A stretch of DNA of 64,000 bases. Origin: Ceriagrion tenellum. Taxonomy: Eukaryota; Arthropoda; Insecta; Odonata; Coenagrionidae. The position numbers and the translations under genes are program-made. The stretch is taken from NCBI GenBank assembly GCA_963169105.1, contig OY720634.1, positions 111,908,281 to 111,972,280 of the forward strand. The letters are read 5' to 3'. Positions 46,512 through 59,649 of the stretch are shown piece after piece. The notes under the pieces are model-generated. The model was given only the letters and a program-made list of their open reading frames with translations. It had not been told where the DNA came from and searched no databases. Positions within the stretch are counted from its first letter, which is position 1; the number at the start of each line of letters is the position of its first letter.

Positions 46512-47700
46512 GTAAGATTAGGATATATTAATTATCTCTTAAGCTCTAAGTTTAAATTTATTATACATCGTTCCTAAGTGACCTTGCATTAATCTCTTTA
46601 AAATCCCGGCTCTTCGCGTTTTCATTAGGTATTTATCCTAAAGGTTATGGCTGCCGTTTTTCATTTGTTACGTGTCTTTTTCCGCCGCATAAACGTATAA
46701 GCACTAATTGTTCGTTCAAACTCACAAGCATAGCTAAGACTCATACAATAAGACTCACAAAACTTGTTGAACATAGTATAAACTGATTTGATATGCATAA
46801 ATACGAAGGGCCAAACTATAGACGCCAAACTATAGACGACGAAGACAGATGGAATGTGGCAGAGATTAGAAGGAAGCAGAAGTGAAAGGTGAAAAGTGCA
46901 TTTTATGACAGATAAGAAAAGAGTGAGGATTTAAGAGGACGTGAGATATACTAAATATATTTGAGAAAACATATTTGAGAAAAAATATAGGACTCATTTG
47001 ATGCCGGAAAGGGAAGCTAGGTAGAACCAATCTACCTACCAACCTCGGATGATAATCGTTCAGGAATATATTTGCTTTGATAAGTACTTGAAAAGAAAAA
47101 TCTCAAAATGATGGATGTTAGGGTAGGTACTACTTGAAAAAAGCATCTCAGGATGACCTAGCGACCATTAAAAAATTCATGTGAGAAGCATAGGCAAGAA
47201 CTGTCAGGGAGTAAGAGAAGGGGCGTTTCATTAAGTTTTCACAGGCCGTCCAATGACAGATTTATGATGAATGTAGAGGTGAGTTCGAAAAATGCAAGGA
47301 AGTAGCCCTGGGTTAAAATACTGGTGGAGACTAGAATTGGAAACAGAAAACGATCCCTATGTGCCTTAAATGGCAAGACCTAATGAGACTAAGATGAACA
47401 GATGATTAACTTTCATGACATTTGTTTATTACCAAAAGCTGATTGTTAACTAATTATAATAGGAACATATGAGGTTAGGCTATAAATTTAAGTTACCTAA
47501 ATGCATGAAATGAGCGTTATAAATATTTTGAGAAATTCCAACAACAAAACTAAATATTTTAGAACGATTGAAGATATAAATTCGTTGCATACCCATTTAC
47601 GCGTTATAACATTTCAATAATTTTGAAGCCACAATGGCAGTAAATTTTTTTTTTCAGTTACGTAATCGCTTCTTCAGATAATTCACCTATTCTATATTTC
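46512..47700. other. Non-coding stretch with faint LINE traces
   Basis: 47090-47240 carries family A-like words (TCAGGGAGTAAGAGAAGG) and two partial repeats of TACTTGAAAA-AAAG-ATCTCA. No intact feature. Confidence 0.3.
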
Positions 47701-47739
47701 GTTTGCTATTGGGTAAATTGTTCCTCGAGCCAGATGATC

Positions 47740-48560
47740 ACATGAGATGACAGACGGACGAGCAGAGGGAAAGCAAAGCGACGCAAATGAAAGAAACACA
47801 CGATATGACAGCGCCACGACCGAAATGTACCCTGTTAAATGCTGATCGCGAGCATGAAAAGCCACCGGAGTGACTAATCGAACCTAACGAACCCCACCTC
47901 GGGAAGATTTCTCGACCATATGCAACGAAATCCCACAACTAATGCGCCCCCTCCTATCTCCTGTTATTCTCTCACAAGACCGGTTAATCCCTTGGTCCCC
48001 CCCCCTTCCCACACGCCACCGGTTTATCCCGAATGACTATTCACTTGACCCCACCACCGACAGGGACCTCCACCCACCCGCGCCGCCGTGACCATCGCTG
48101 TCCACGCGCTGCGGCACATCTCCCCCCCCCTCATCGGTCGGTCAACCTCTCCCCTACTTCGCAAGCGGACTTCCCCCGCACATGAGGGGATCACCGGTAC
48201 TTCCCCTTACTCGCTCACGGAGGAGTAAAAAAAAAGTCTCCAGAGCATCCAACCCTTCCCGACCCTCACTGAGTCCCTCCTCTGCGACACATACACACAC
48301 ACGCACGTGGAAACCACCGACCGCCACCCTCACAACTCCCAGAATGGCGACCGCTATCAATCCGACAACCCCATCGCCCGCAGGGCCTCCACCGCCGACC
48401 GTAAAGCAAAAAAATAAAATAATTACCGAGTACGCGTCATTCCCTCCAGTTCTCCAACCGCACTACTGCTACCTTCCATTCGGGCTTCTAAATTTCCGAC
48501 ATTTTGGGAAGAGAGACCGGGAAATCGCATTTTCTCAGAAATCGCAAAATGATTTTCCAC
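47740..48560. other. GC-rich, C-tract-rich block
   Basis: Similar in composition to 43-46 kb. A 129-codon plus frame at 48182-48571 is Pro/Ser/Thr-rich and composition-driven. No splice pair supported. Confidence 0.35.
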
Positions 48561-48868
48561 ATCTTATTTAACTTCCATAGATCAGTAGCAATGATGACTA
48601 TGAATGACAGTATCTACAAATTAAAGGCAACGTTGTACTAACGTTGGGCAAACCGGAGCACGCGGCAAGGATTCGCGCATTTTTTCAGAGGTGTCATTCC
48701 TTCATTAGGCAACACGACTCAGAAGTTCCTCGACCAAGGTCGATTAGAATTTTTAATACAGCCCAGAAACACAGTCGCTTAGGCTCCGACATTGAGGATC
48801 ATATGGGACCTGCTTGCGATTTACTCCAAATGTAAAAAATATGTACCGTTTTCCTGGATTACCTTCCG

Positions 48869-48989
48869 AAACGATGGTTTATATAAAAATTCCCGATGAG
48901 ACGTCTAACCCCTTAATCGACCCCTTATTTCCTCCATTAATTTGGCTGATCCCACCTAAGCAGCAAAAATTTTACAAAGCAAGCAAAAA
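48869..48989 (+). repeat. Direct repeat, copy 1 (121 bp)
   Basis: Matches 49105-49225 with about two mismatches and no gaps (offset 236 bp). Includes TCCCGATGAGACGTCTAACC and CTGATCCCACCTAAGCAGCA. Confidence 0.95.
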
Positions 48990-49104
48990 ATGGGCAGGTA
49001 TGAAATCCCGCGCAGACATAATTGTTCCACGAATAAAACGGGTTGACGCATCCGGTGATTACCCTTCCCTCTTTCCTTTAATCCCCAAAAAAATAGAAAA
49101 GATA

Positions 49105-49225
49105 AAACGATGGTTTATGTAAAAATTCCCGATGAGACGTCTAACCCCTTTATCGACCCCTTATTTCCTCCATTAATTTGGCTGATCCCACCTAAGCAGC
49201 AAAAATTTTACAAAGCAAGCAAAAA
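49105..49225 (+). repeat. Direct repeat, copy 2 (121 bp)
   Basis: Second copy of 48869-48989. The 115-bp spacer is not repeated on either side. Confidence 0.95.
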
Positions 49226-51000
49226 CATCCTGCCCATATTCTAGGTTTGTACTAAATATAATGTAAAACATTAAAGGGGTGAGGTAAGTTTTTGTGAACT
49301 TAGACATGAGAGCGCCCATACATTTTTAGATATGTTCATAGTTCCGACAGCGTATGAAGTCCTACGTAAGATTGGAATTAGACGAGGAGCGGATTCGTGA
49401 AATCATACGTGGGGAATCGGAGGATTACAAAACTGACCGATTTCACCTTTGTAATACTTAACTGTTCACCCACTCCGGTCTTCTCTTTTCCCTCCGGCTC
49501 TTCCTCGTTTCCCATTATCGCGACAAATCAGTACACTTCTACATATAAGATGTGATAAAGGCGTTGCAGGAGGGGGATTTTCCTTTCCGGCTACGTTAAA
49601 AACTAAGAAATCGGGAGATATTAAGGGAAACTATAACTCCGATCAGCTTTCATGCCTACCTCAGGTCATATACATCCTATTAGCGAGCAGGGGAACGTTA
49701 ATCGTGTAAACGAAAATCAGCGCAGGGCTGCAAGGTATGCTATAAGAAAGAGGAAGCGTGAGTTTTATCGAGCAAGCCAAGAAAACTCAGAATAAGGTTT
49801 TTGAAACGCTACCGCAATCAAGCACGCCAGAAAAAGTATTTCGACTCTCCAAAAAAGTTTCTCAAAAGAAGAGAAACTTTTTGAATTTCGAAGGAAAGCG
49901 AAAATCAATAAGGAGTTCGATATTGTCCTTTTTTTCACCTCCATTTCTCTGGAAATATATTCACCACCGTATCGCATATCTTCTACCAAAACAAATGTAA
50001 ATTGAGTCTGGAATGGCCTTGCCCCTAAGACACGAAAGGAAGGTTTAATTGATGTGGGTCATGCTGGGTTAAAGAAGATCTAATCGAGTCATCAGGCAAT
50101 CAAATTCCAGACCAGAAATTAGAGAGGTGACACCATATAATTTAAAGAACAAGATATTTCACAGGCAGTCCTAAAAAACTATTTATACACATAATGAATA
50201 AAAATGGGGCAATTCCAGGTGATTTCCACTTAACATTTGAGATATCTGACAACTATAACCATTCATTACGCGACAGGATAAAACTCCATGAGCTAAACAA
50301 TACGGAAAATTGAATGAAGAAAAACTGTGTACAGCAGGGCTTATAAGGTTCTCATGATCAAACGATAAGAGCTACTTCATGTAATTACCCTGAAGCACTT
50401 CTTCAGTCTTATATAATTGTTTAACGCAACCATCAAACACTTTTTTACATTAAGTACTTCAATATAAATGTTTCGACGGCTGCACTTAAATAAAAGTAAC
50501 TCAGGCCTTAATAAGGCGGGAGGTGACTCATACGTCCATAGGGTGGTCCTTTTACGAAAACTCGAATTTCTTTCGGGAAACCCTCTTAAATTTTGTCCAC
50601 TGGGTGAGAATATAAAGTATGCAAAATAATATTGCCATTAGAGAAGGGGAAGACGTGCAGCATTGCACCCAAGTTTTGAAATATCGCCATTTTTCCTGTT
50701 TTCCGGCCATTTTTGTCAATTACGGATCACTCGGAGTTATTAATTGCCTATATGGAATTACCAACGACTCTTCATACATTTCACACGTTACATCTCGAAT
50801 ATTTTTCATTTCGGCCGAGTAGTTTCCGAGATGCGGCCCCGAGAGTAAGTGCATGCCGGCCATGTCGCTAGGCGCGCCCTATCGTCACTATGTTGTAATC
50901 TCCACGCATTGCGTCCAGAGCGTTATACGAGGGAGACTGAAGGAAACCCAAAAATGCGAAAAAAGCTAGGTTCACCAACTCCCTGAGAACGAGAGAAAAC
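49226..51000. other. Non-coding stretch, nothing recognised
   Basis: Mixed AT-rich DNA. 50640-50900 contains a moderately GC-rich segment (GCGCGCCCTATCG) of unknown nature. Confidence 0.35.
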
Positions 51001-51009
51001 AGGGACCCT

Positions 51010-51105
51010 CAAACCAGGGTGCGACACGATTACCCAAATGATAGAGCCTTGCTTTTATTTTGTCTTGTCTTGTTTTTTTACGGTGAATAAATCAATCAAT
51101 CACAT
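51010..51105 (+). mobile_element. LINE 3' end with AATC-repeat tail
   Basis: A T-rich end followed by GGTGAATAAATCAATCAATC, a typical polyadenylation-like signal and short tandem tail of CR1/jockey-type LINEs. No coding part remains. Confidence 0.4.
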
Positions 51106-51464
51106 CTCCGAAGAAATGTGAGGAACGAAGTATTTACAGAAAAAGAAAACATATACGAATGCTTTTCGCAGAAATTCACACATTTCGCGGGAAGAGATCT
51201 TGAAAGTCCGCCAGGACAAAATCTATAATGTATCCAAATATTTATCGCATAACATGTAAGTCCGGCACACTTCCACAGTCCAATGACTTCCACATGTCGG
51301 TGATGAAATTATCGCCTGCGCTCGATCTGTTAACTACTCCCTGTAAACTCTCCATCTCGCCCGCCCCACATCTTGGCCCGAGCGTTCAACTTCCTCGAAA
51401 CTTTAGTCCTCGTATATCCCTCCCCAATCGATCATTAGAATTCATCAGTCCTGAGCAATTATCC

Positions 51465-51750
51465 GGACAAAAAATAGTTCCTTAATCGACATCTGCAGTC
51501 ATCAGCCCGAATATTGGTTGGCTGCAGCTCCCTGCCCCTCTTAAATCGCTTCATTCCTACCAAGTCTTTAGTTGAAATTGAAAGATTTACTTGAACTTTA
51601 GGCGACGGACTGCCACCAAGATTGCTTCTGCTATAACCTGGGCAACGGCCTGCAATGACAGAATCACTGGTTCCCTTTAGATCACCCAAGTTTGGCGTAT
51701 TCAGGTTCAGCCCGAATTCGAGGAGTGATCCTCCCATTCGTCCGAGTACC
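51465..51750 (-). other. Open frame of about 95 codons, probably retroelement-derived
   Basis: The minus-strand frame contains LGRMGGSLLEFGLNLNTPNL and ends VGMKRFKRGRELQPTNIRAD before a stop. The DNA near its end (GAGCTGCAGCCAACCAATAT) resembles the family A 3' end in reverse orientation, so it may be the tail of another LINE. It abuts the plus-strand family A copy. Confidence 0.3.
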
Positions 51751-51970
51751 GATTGGGCACACCCTGAGGCACAATGGGATTGAAAGAAATGCAAACGGAA
51801 GAAAAATAAAGATAAAATCCCCAGGAGGAAGGCCATGGGAAAAATATATGGACCAAATAATGCAACAAGTACATTATAAGAAATACTAGGAAGTAAAATA
51901 ACTAGCGTTCGATGGGGAAGGACGGAGGGCTGCAGTCAACTAACCTAAAGATTAAACGACCAATGAAGTG
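51745..51970 (+). mobile_element. LINE family A 3' end
   Basis: GGGCACACCCTGAGGCACAA and CCCCAGGAGGAAGGCCATGG, then GGGCTGCAGTCAACTAACCT match other family A copies. Frameshifted. Confidence 0.8.
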
Positions 51971-52194
51971 ACTTAAAAAGACCTTTTACCTGACGAACAA
52001 TAAACGGAACCACGTGTCCCAAAAGTCATTAAATGTATTCTGCGGTCAACGCAAAAATTTATCACTACAAACAGCACCAAAACACGTCATAAAATTTAAC
52101 TACGAAGTAATTTTTTATGTGCCACGTCAATAGAGTTGTGATCTAACTTCATGGAAAGTGGGACTTTAAATCTGATTCTGGAGGAATTCTATCC

Positions 52195-52395
52195 AGGGTT
52201 TTATGTTTATGGATGGTTTTGGAAAGAGAGGAAATGTTGAAGAGGGTAATAGAGGGGAGAACACCGGGGAGGCGTGGAAGAGGAGGGAAGGTGATAGGAA
52301 TTCTGGACGAAAGAGAGACCTAATGGCGGGTCCTCCATAGGAGTGAAAACGGAAAGATATGCCAGAAACAAGGAAATTATGGTAAGTGCTGTCCT
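52195..52395 (+). mobile_element. LINE family B 3' fragment
   Basis: Contains GGTTTTGGAAAGAGAGGAAATGTTGAAGAGGGTAATAGAGG, equivalent to the 'LKREGMLKRVIEG' codons, then GGAGGCGTGGAAGAGGAGGG and the family B 3' end (GTGAAAACGGAAAGATATG). Confidence 0.75.
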
Positions 52396-52799
52396 CCCAA
52401 ACGATAAAACTATAGAAATCAGCTCATAATTTGCAAACATTTCAACCACTCCGAGTTTTATGAACAGACCATACAAAGAGTTAATGACGTTAGCCGTATT
52501 CTCACACCAATTGCGTCCAATATTCAATAAAAGAAGTCAAATATTTAATATTAAAAAATTAATGTCTCTAACATGCTAAAAAGGTGCGTGGGAGCAGAGG
52601 ACAATCAATAAAAAATATACACCGTCAACCAACATTTAATTATTTTCCGCCTGGATCATCAGCATGGTAAATATGCCAACTCTGACGATTATGCAGCATT
52701 CTTCATCTTTAAGGTAAAAGTAATCTCAGTAAAAAAATAGCTGGTAACGGATCATTTACTTCTTACTTACTAACAAGAGTTATTTAAACTTTTAACTTC

Positions 52800-53290
52800 C
52801 ACCAATTCTTGTATGAGAGGGACGAATTCGTCCGGGCCGCAGTGTGTTCCCAGAAGTGGGCCAAAAGGATGTGAGCCCCTGGAGTTCCGCGGCCATAAAT
52901 ACAAGAGAGGCTGTAGCATTTCCTCTTCCTGTTCCTTCTCCAATGCTATCTGGGGTTCGACCCGGGAGGGCGACGGGGAAATCCCCTGCCTTTCATTCCG
53001 TCCGTCCCGTCGTTTTACAGCACCCTTGCGCAAAACCCGACGCTTTAACCCTTTACCCCCAACCCATCCCACTCCTTTCCGAAAGGGCCCCGTCGAATGG
53101 ATGAATACAATCCCAAACGTGTGCGACCAGACCGCCTTTTTCATCGTTTATTCACCGCTAACCGTTGAGCCCATCCACCGTGTCTATCCCATCCGGAGAT
53201 ACCGGTCCGAAACGTCACAATGCCTTCAGCCGATATCACGTTTCCATCAATTCCTGAAGCCATTTCCACGGAGTACAATGGCCTGACGGA
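52800..53290 (+). other. GC-rich segment with 157-codon open frame, doubtful gene
   Basis: The plus frame starts MRGTNSSGPQCVPRSGPKGC and is Arg/Pro/Ser-rich. Frames on the other strand are also open (124 codons), so composition explains it. No splice or domain support. It may be a GC-rich repeat. Confidence 0.2.
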
Positions 53291-53614
53291 TGTGAATGTG
53301 GAAATGAATGTGCTCAAGCCGGGTTCGACGATAATTAACGCCTAACTCCACAAGTCGGTGAGAAGATATGGCCAATCCACCAAATCGCTTTGTTTTAACC
53401 AGCGACAATAAAATTAGTACAGAACTGAAGGACTACAGTAATGGTTTAATCATCTTTTAACACCTGTAATGGTTCATCATGTCTATAACACGATCAGAAA
53501 TTTCGAAGCTTCTTTAAACATATGATACGAGCGAGGCAAGGAAGTGAGCCAGCTTGAAAAATTAAGGTTCAAATAGATAAACCTGCGCTAGAATAAACAG
53601 CAATATATTCTTAT

Positions 53615-53715
53615 AAGTGCGAAACAAAACCTAACCAACTATTAATTAATTTTTGATTTGCATTATTAGCAAATCAAAAATTAATGAATAGCTGGTTACG
53701 TTTTATTTCACAGTA
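53615..53715. repeat. Hairpin palindrome with about 43-bp arms
   Basis: Left arm GAAACAAAACCTAACCAACT...TTTTTGATTTGC and right arm GCAAATCAAAAATTAATGAA...TACGTTTTATTTC pair with few mismatches around a 6-7-base loop. Possibly a MITE or retroelement terminal hairpin. Confidence 0.75.
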
Positions 53716-55559
53716 CCAGCAATTTATTAATCCATTATTACAATTTACAGTCAACATTGTGATACAACATAGTGGTAAATTATCTCGTCTTCACATACTA
53801 TGAAAACATTAGGCAATCGATAATATCTTCACAAGGCCATTTAAAAATACATTTACATGAAAATTTGCAGCGGCAAATATTAGACCCGTGAAAGAAATTT
53901 GGCATATAAATATGCATTAACTATCAACGGCAAAAGTATGCTAAGGTGTTATCAACTAAAATCTTTGATTTCAAATCGCTCACAAAAGAGGGTACTAATG
54001 GTTTAGCACATTAGACTAAATGATTTATTCCGTTCAGGAGTACCTTTAAGGATGCTAAATGCTATACATCTTCGATGAAAAACTAAATTCACCTCATAAT
54101 TTTCTATTTACATTATTTCTGCCTATTCCAAAGCACCGAAGTAATTTCAAAGGAAGAATTCATACTGTTCTCCCACAAAAAGCGAAGTGAGGACGACATC
54201 ATTACGGGTAAAAATTACTTCGAGTAGCAATAATGAAGTTAGCGTTCTTTAACATGTACAAGTTCTAAAAAGACTTTATTGCCGACTTGGCGAAATATCA
54301 TTTCCAAAAGACTCGCAAAAAACTTACTTATCAAATGAAAACCGTAGCATATAGACCAAAAGGTGACTAACACTGTCTTTCAGTTCGTGATAAAGCAGAA
54401 TATACGGAAAAGTTTTACTGAAGAAGTTTAATTAACTTCTCACAGTCCCACCTTTCCATTAACTAGATGAATCTAGAGTCACTGCGATTTCATCAAGAGG
54501 GACCAAACTGCGCACTTACTAAATCTAAAATATCACCTTTCGGGAAATTGCCGGTTAAGAATAATGTGATACATCTTATTTTGACGAGAATAAAATCATA
54601 TAAAGATGCGGGATCAATCGGCTAGATCAGTATAAAACTTTCAAAGAAAAATGAATATCAGAGAGTTAAAATTAAATATGCCACATTGTACCATAATATT
54701 TAAAACAGGAAGCTCTTCAATTCCCACGATACATCAACGGTTAGATCTCGATTAATGATAGGGATTAAGAAAGTACCGACTGTGAATAAGAAAGAACCTT
54801 TCCTTTGATCTCGATCTTGATTGAAGAACCTAGATTGATTCAAATCATCTAATTTATTACACTAAGCAATTTATACACAGATAAAGCGTGCAACAAAAAT
54901 TAGTAAACGGCGTAATTAGACTGAATAAAAGGATACCTATTACTTCCACTAAGGTAAATGTATTTGTTGAGAAAATCAAGATATAATTTATTTGATATGA
55001 TGATCCACCTATATTCTTAAAGCGGCTAATGTGAAAGCTGTTTATAGCACGCGAGACACATTCAATGATATTTATGGAAAATGATTGCTAATTAAATAAA
55101 ATACGTCAATTTGAGTAACTTGTAGCCAAATGGTATTCCTGATGTCAATAGTGGAAGCGTACTTTTGACAGAAGCTTAGAAATGAGCCATTAAAAAAGAT
55201 GAATTAGAAGTAAATATCTGTAATTATCACGACCTGAATAACTGTGCAGGTGAAACATGTGATTAACTTACTGCCTGAAAATATTTAACCCCAAGAAATA
55301 GTTTTTGAACATCCTTTTCTTAAAGGTTTAAACCTAGGTTATTATCTGGCATTAAGTTTCTGGGTGATGGTTTGTTAAATTTGGGGAAAACTTCCATTTG
55401 TTCTTCTGAAAGCCAAATATGTTATAAGCTATTTTTAAACTAGTGGAAGGTTATAAAAGTTTCATAATATGCTAACAGAGTACGAATGCATCCTGTATTA
55501 TGCAATGCTTTCAGGCACGTTTTACATCCAAAATATAACGTTCACATTTTTTTTAACTC
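53716..55559. other. AT-rich non-coding stretch
   Basis: No gene or repeat recognised over about 1.8 kb. Confidence 0.45.
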
Positions 55560-56150
55560 ATTACAGTCCAACCGAGATTGTAAATAAAGCGAGGGACGCG
55601 CATGGAGGTCAGTAATAGGAAAGGGATCGGGGAGAGGGGAGGAGGGAGGAGACGAAGAGCGGGGTAAAGGGAATGAAGTCATGAAAGACGCGAACTTTTA
55701 CATCAAATGCAGCTGCCTTTCGCTTAGCGTGCACTGCGTACTCATCGCGGGGAGCTTGAAATACTTGACCCATAAAGGGTTAGAAATAAAGCCCTCCGTC
55801 CACCCACCACCCTCCCATCATCTTTATCCCCAACACAAATCGTCCTACTCCAACAGACTGCCCAGGTTCCCTCCTTACGACCCCGCCGTAAGCCACGCCA
55901 TCCATCCCACCCTTTCTTCACCCCTTCTCCAATTTCCACAAACCTCCTCTATTCCCTCGCCAGGGTTTACAACGAAAAAGGAAAGCGACCCACCGACGTC
56001 GGGAACAGAACACACGTCTAGTCGCTGCGGCGAATCGAGGGATTTTCTCTTGTTTTTCGAAGGCTCGGCTCGATCGAATGAGAAGGACGTCCTCAGTTAC
56101 ACGACCTCCATACGTCCTTATTCCACCAAGTAAAAAATGAACTACGACTT
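55560..56150. other. GC-rich block with composition-driven frames
   Basis: A purine-rich start (GGGGAGAGGGGAGGAGGGAGG) then Pro/Ser-rich frames on the plus strand (150 codons from 55681). The start of that frame (CLSLSVHCVLIAGSLKYL) is mildly hydrophobic, but there is no splice or family evidence. Confidence 0.3.
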
Positions 56151-56999
56151 TTTCATAAGGAAATCGATTACTTATAGAGTTATTTAATAGTTTTGATGCC
56201 CTTAAGGACCATCTAAGTTCAGCACGAGCACTGCTTCCCACCAAGCTATTTTCGGAGTAGAAATTTTGTCGTTAATAAAATATTAAATAACGTTTTTAAA
56301 GTATATAAAAACCAAAGTAGTGGTATGAGTATTGCTTACGTATATATTCAATAGACAGCAGCACTTAGTTTCAATATTTTCACAACGAGACTTATTGTCT
56401 CACATGTAACATGGTCTAGGGAGAAATTACTCTAAGAAGTTTCAAAAAGTAACATAAGAACTGCCAAAGGATCCAGCATAACCAGGATCGAGGGGCTCTT
56501 CGGCGGCAGGGCTAAGGGTCGAGAGATTTCGGTAACCAGCCCCTTTGGATCAAACCTCCTGACACCTGCCTCTCCTCCCCTGGTGATGCTGGGACCATAA
56601 CAAACGGGAACTGAATAAGTGAATTGATGACAAAAATAATAAAAGAACTTAAAAATATGATGAATAAATGAGGTGACGAGGAGGGAACAAAATGTTCTTA
56701 CAGTTCCCTTAAATAATAATAACATGTAACATTTGTGACTAACTCCAAGTAGCTCTATGCAGTATAAATACGGTTAAGTATTCTGCACGGTATTATAAAT
56801 CCTTATCAGTTCAGCTGGCTGCAAATCGATCTTTGTTCATGTGCGTCTTTGAAGCCAAGAAATTTCTTCTATCTATGCTTGGAGAATAATTTCGACGCTA
56901 TTTAGTTTTTTTCCACCCAAAACATTGAGGCTAATGTACGTAAAAGATAATCTGTCGAGTCAAGGTAAAACTACGGATAAGAGAATGTACTTCCTAAGT

Positions 57000-57400
57000 T
57001 AAGCCGTTTCGAGAAGCATTTATCCCGACGCAAAATTGGCACGGTAGCGCAAGTAGGGATGCTGGAGAGAGCAGATCCCCAAATCCGGGTGTAGATATGC
57101 TTTAAATCACGCCCTTGGCAGGGCACTAATTAACACGCGATCATTTTCGTCACCCTTATTACGTCGACGACCCAAACTGTCTCTCTCGCCCACTCATTAC
57201 CACGCATCGTTTAAGCCTCGCTTTAATTAAGCCGCTCCATTCGCGTGGAGCTCAAGCCGAATGCGAGCCGAGACGATCGGCCCATTCATAAGTTTAATCC
57301 GAGATATATATTATCGGTCTAAAGGGGCAATTTCCCGGGCGACGTACCCCGCGCCACCGCCCACATCCTCTCTTCGCCGTACCTCTTAGGTGGATATTTT
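57000..57400. promoter_or_regulatory. Repeat-free block rich in TAATTA-type cores
   Basis: Contains GGGCACTAATTAACACGCGA, CGCTTTAATTAAGCCGCTCC and CATAAGTTTAATCCGAG within non-repetitive, balanced-GC sequence and no coding frame. It resembles developmental enhancer-type DNA by composition only. Confidence 0.3.
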
Positions 57401-58269
57401 GGACTGAATGTGAAACCTTATTTTTGAGTCCACGAGGGGAGAAAGATTGCGAGAAGAGGAAAGGGAGATATGGATTGAAGATCGGGATCAGATATAAGGG
57501 ATAGAGGAGTTTATGGAGAAGGGCTCTTAAAGGGCCCTATCCCTCGATCACATGCGTCGGGTTAGCGAAGCTCGGTGAAAATCGCCTGTGCTAAGAGTGA
57601 CGTTGAGCTTGCCGTGAAAATGATCGGCAAAAATCAGAGGGAAAACAACAGCACAGGGTAGTCAACGCTGCCAGCACTATTGTACATACAAAAGGACTCA
57701 CCCTCCCCTAGAGTGGTTGCAATTGAAATCACTCGGAATGACTATGAGCACGTAACTAAGGAATAGCGAGGTACAATCAGAGTCTAGTAATATACCGTCG
57801 CGACACCCATTATTAATTTCCCAAAGCTAAGGAGCAGCTGATGCTTGCAGCACCTCTATCCGCCTATTGGGGTGTGATAATAAAATTAATTGGATTTAAC
57901 AAGATATCTGTTAGAGATTATTCATTTTATATGAGTGAAAATTACACTGCTTCAAAATAACAGCATTAGGTTACTGTATTTTGAGTCATTCTGCTGCAAA
58001 TGATTTTATTTCTCCAAGATATTATTACCTTTTGTCAAGATATTATTTTCCTTCACATTATTCAGTACAGGATATGTAGTATGATATAGAACTGCAATAT
58101 CCAAGACCAGAAACTCTCATCTCTTACGAAATGGAAGCAAAATGATACCTCTTACTGTTACGGAAAGACTACAGCAGAGGTTTTTTTTAAAATAACTATT
58201 TGAAATAAGCTTTTTCTTGCTCGCTACCACACGACGCCACTGAGCTCTGAGATACAAGTTTACTGTCAT

Positions 58270-58560
58270 TGTTGTCGCGAATGAGGAAGTGCACAGAAGA
58301 AGAGGAGAGTAGGAAAACCAGACGGAACCAAACTAGAACGAAATTTGTCAGAAATAGTCCACAAACTCTGAGACAGAACAAAATTGAAAAGAATGTAAAA
58401 GAAGGAAAAATGGAAGGAAAATACCCCGCAGGATAACAAAAGGACTGATTGGGTCAAGTAAAACGCCATAAAAAAGAGCTAAAAGGACATATATTAATGA
58501 GCAGGGTAGACTCGAGCACTTCAGTAAACCAATCTTAAGACTGACTGATGATTACTTAGC
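58270..58560 (+). mobile_element. Diverged LINE family A copy
   Basis: Reads GGAAAACCAGACGGAACCA (TRW block), GGAAAAATGGAAGGAAAATA, GACTGATTGGGTCAAGTAAA and GCACTTCAGTAAACCAATCT, corresponding to family A codons and 3' end with many changes. Confidence 0.55.
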
Positions 58561-58699
58561 ATTTAATTACAAATATGCAAAAAAAGGCGAGATGAATGAG
58601 GCACTCAAAACAGGATAGAACACATTTTTCCTCTTTTGAACTTAAACACTCTGAAAACACCAAGGGACCAATGAATTTAAGCAAGAAAGTATAAACTAA

Positions 58700-59250
58700 A
58701 GCATAGATAATCAGGGCCAAATTGGCTGTCTCTCCGTGTCAGACATCTCGGCCCGGGGAGCAAGGGTGGAGACAACTTCCTCCACTGAGGACATGTCCAG
58801 CCGCACATGGTCGAAAGTTTTTTCCTTTAAGAGGGACATCTCCCGTTAAAGCGTGCATCAGTTACTTTAAGAGACCCACCCATTTCAAAGAATGGGCGCT
58901 TTCGCTGGCGATCGCAGCTGCAACCTTTCTCTCCTCTCTGAAATAATTCCCTTCAATTCTTCACCAGTTAACGCAAAAGAAAGGTCTAATACGCACCTTC
59001 AATAACGTAGAATGAGGAAAGAAAATGGGGTGGATTAGACTTAGCCAAAGACAGGCAACCACTGTAAGAGATTGCCAGAGGAAGTGAAGGGGGCAAGTAC
59101 GCGAGGGGGAGAGGCAATAGGCGATGGATGGCTGAAGGCGACGCTAGCGAAAGATCACCATCACACGACACACCATCCAGACTTCTACTGGCGCAACCTC
59201 TATCTGCATACACGATTTCTTTCTTCATCTCATGCGTCCTAATCATAGTC
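58700..59250. other. Mixed-GC stretch, nothing firm
   Basis: Two frames (58722-58946 plus, 58986-59273 minus) have no recognised domain. Sequence is not similar to the repeats seen elsewhere in the window. Confidence 0.3.
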
Positions 59251-59272
59251 CGGAAAGTTACCAAAAAAATCA

Positions 59273-59412
59273 ACTGATTAAAGTTAATCTCTGTAAAAAG
59301 TAACTAGTTAAAGTTAACTCTTCAAAAAAGAAAAGGTTAAGTTAAATAGTTAACTACATTTTTAACGATTACTTTTAATCGCAAATTCTTTAAATGGTCA
59401 ATCCCAACCATG
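59273..59412 (+). repeat. GTTAAC-rich direct repeat, copy 1
   Basis: Matches 59650-59778 (GGTTAAGTTAAATAGTTAAC, ATTTTTAACGATTA, TCAATCCCAAC) at roughly 80-85%. Confidence 0.8.
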
Positions 59413-59649
59413 CTCAAACGCAACAGTCACTGTCACAACTCAACATTGCTATGAATGTTCTCAACGAATATAATCGTCTGGGCCTATTATTGCATTCTTG
59501 CACAACTACTTAGCTACATTGCATACTTAGATACAGTTTTATTTTCCCTTCTGTCTCTTGGTCAAGCTTTGCGCCCAAATTCGAACACATGGACATTCGC
59601 CAATAATTAACGAAAATAATTGACTGAAGTTGGTTTTGTATCAGTTAAT

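Noticed and set aside
52813..53286. 157-codon gene on the plus strand
   Set aside because: Both strands are open over the same GC-rich interval, no domain or signal, no splice sites.
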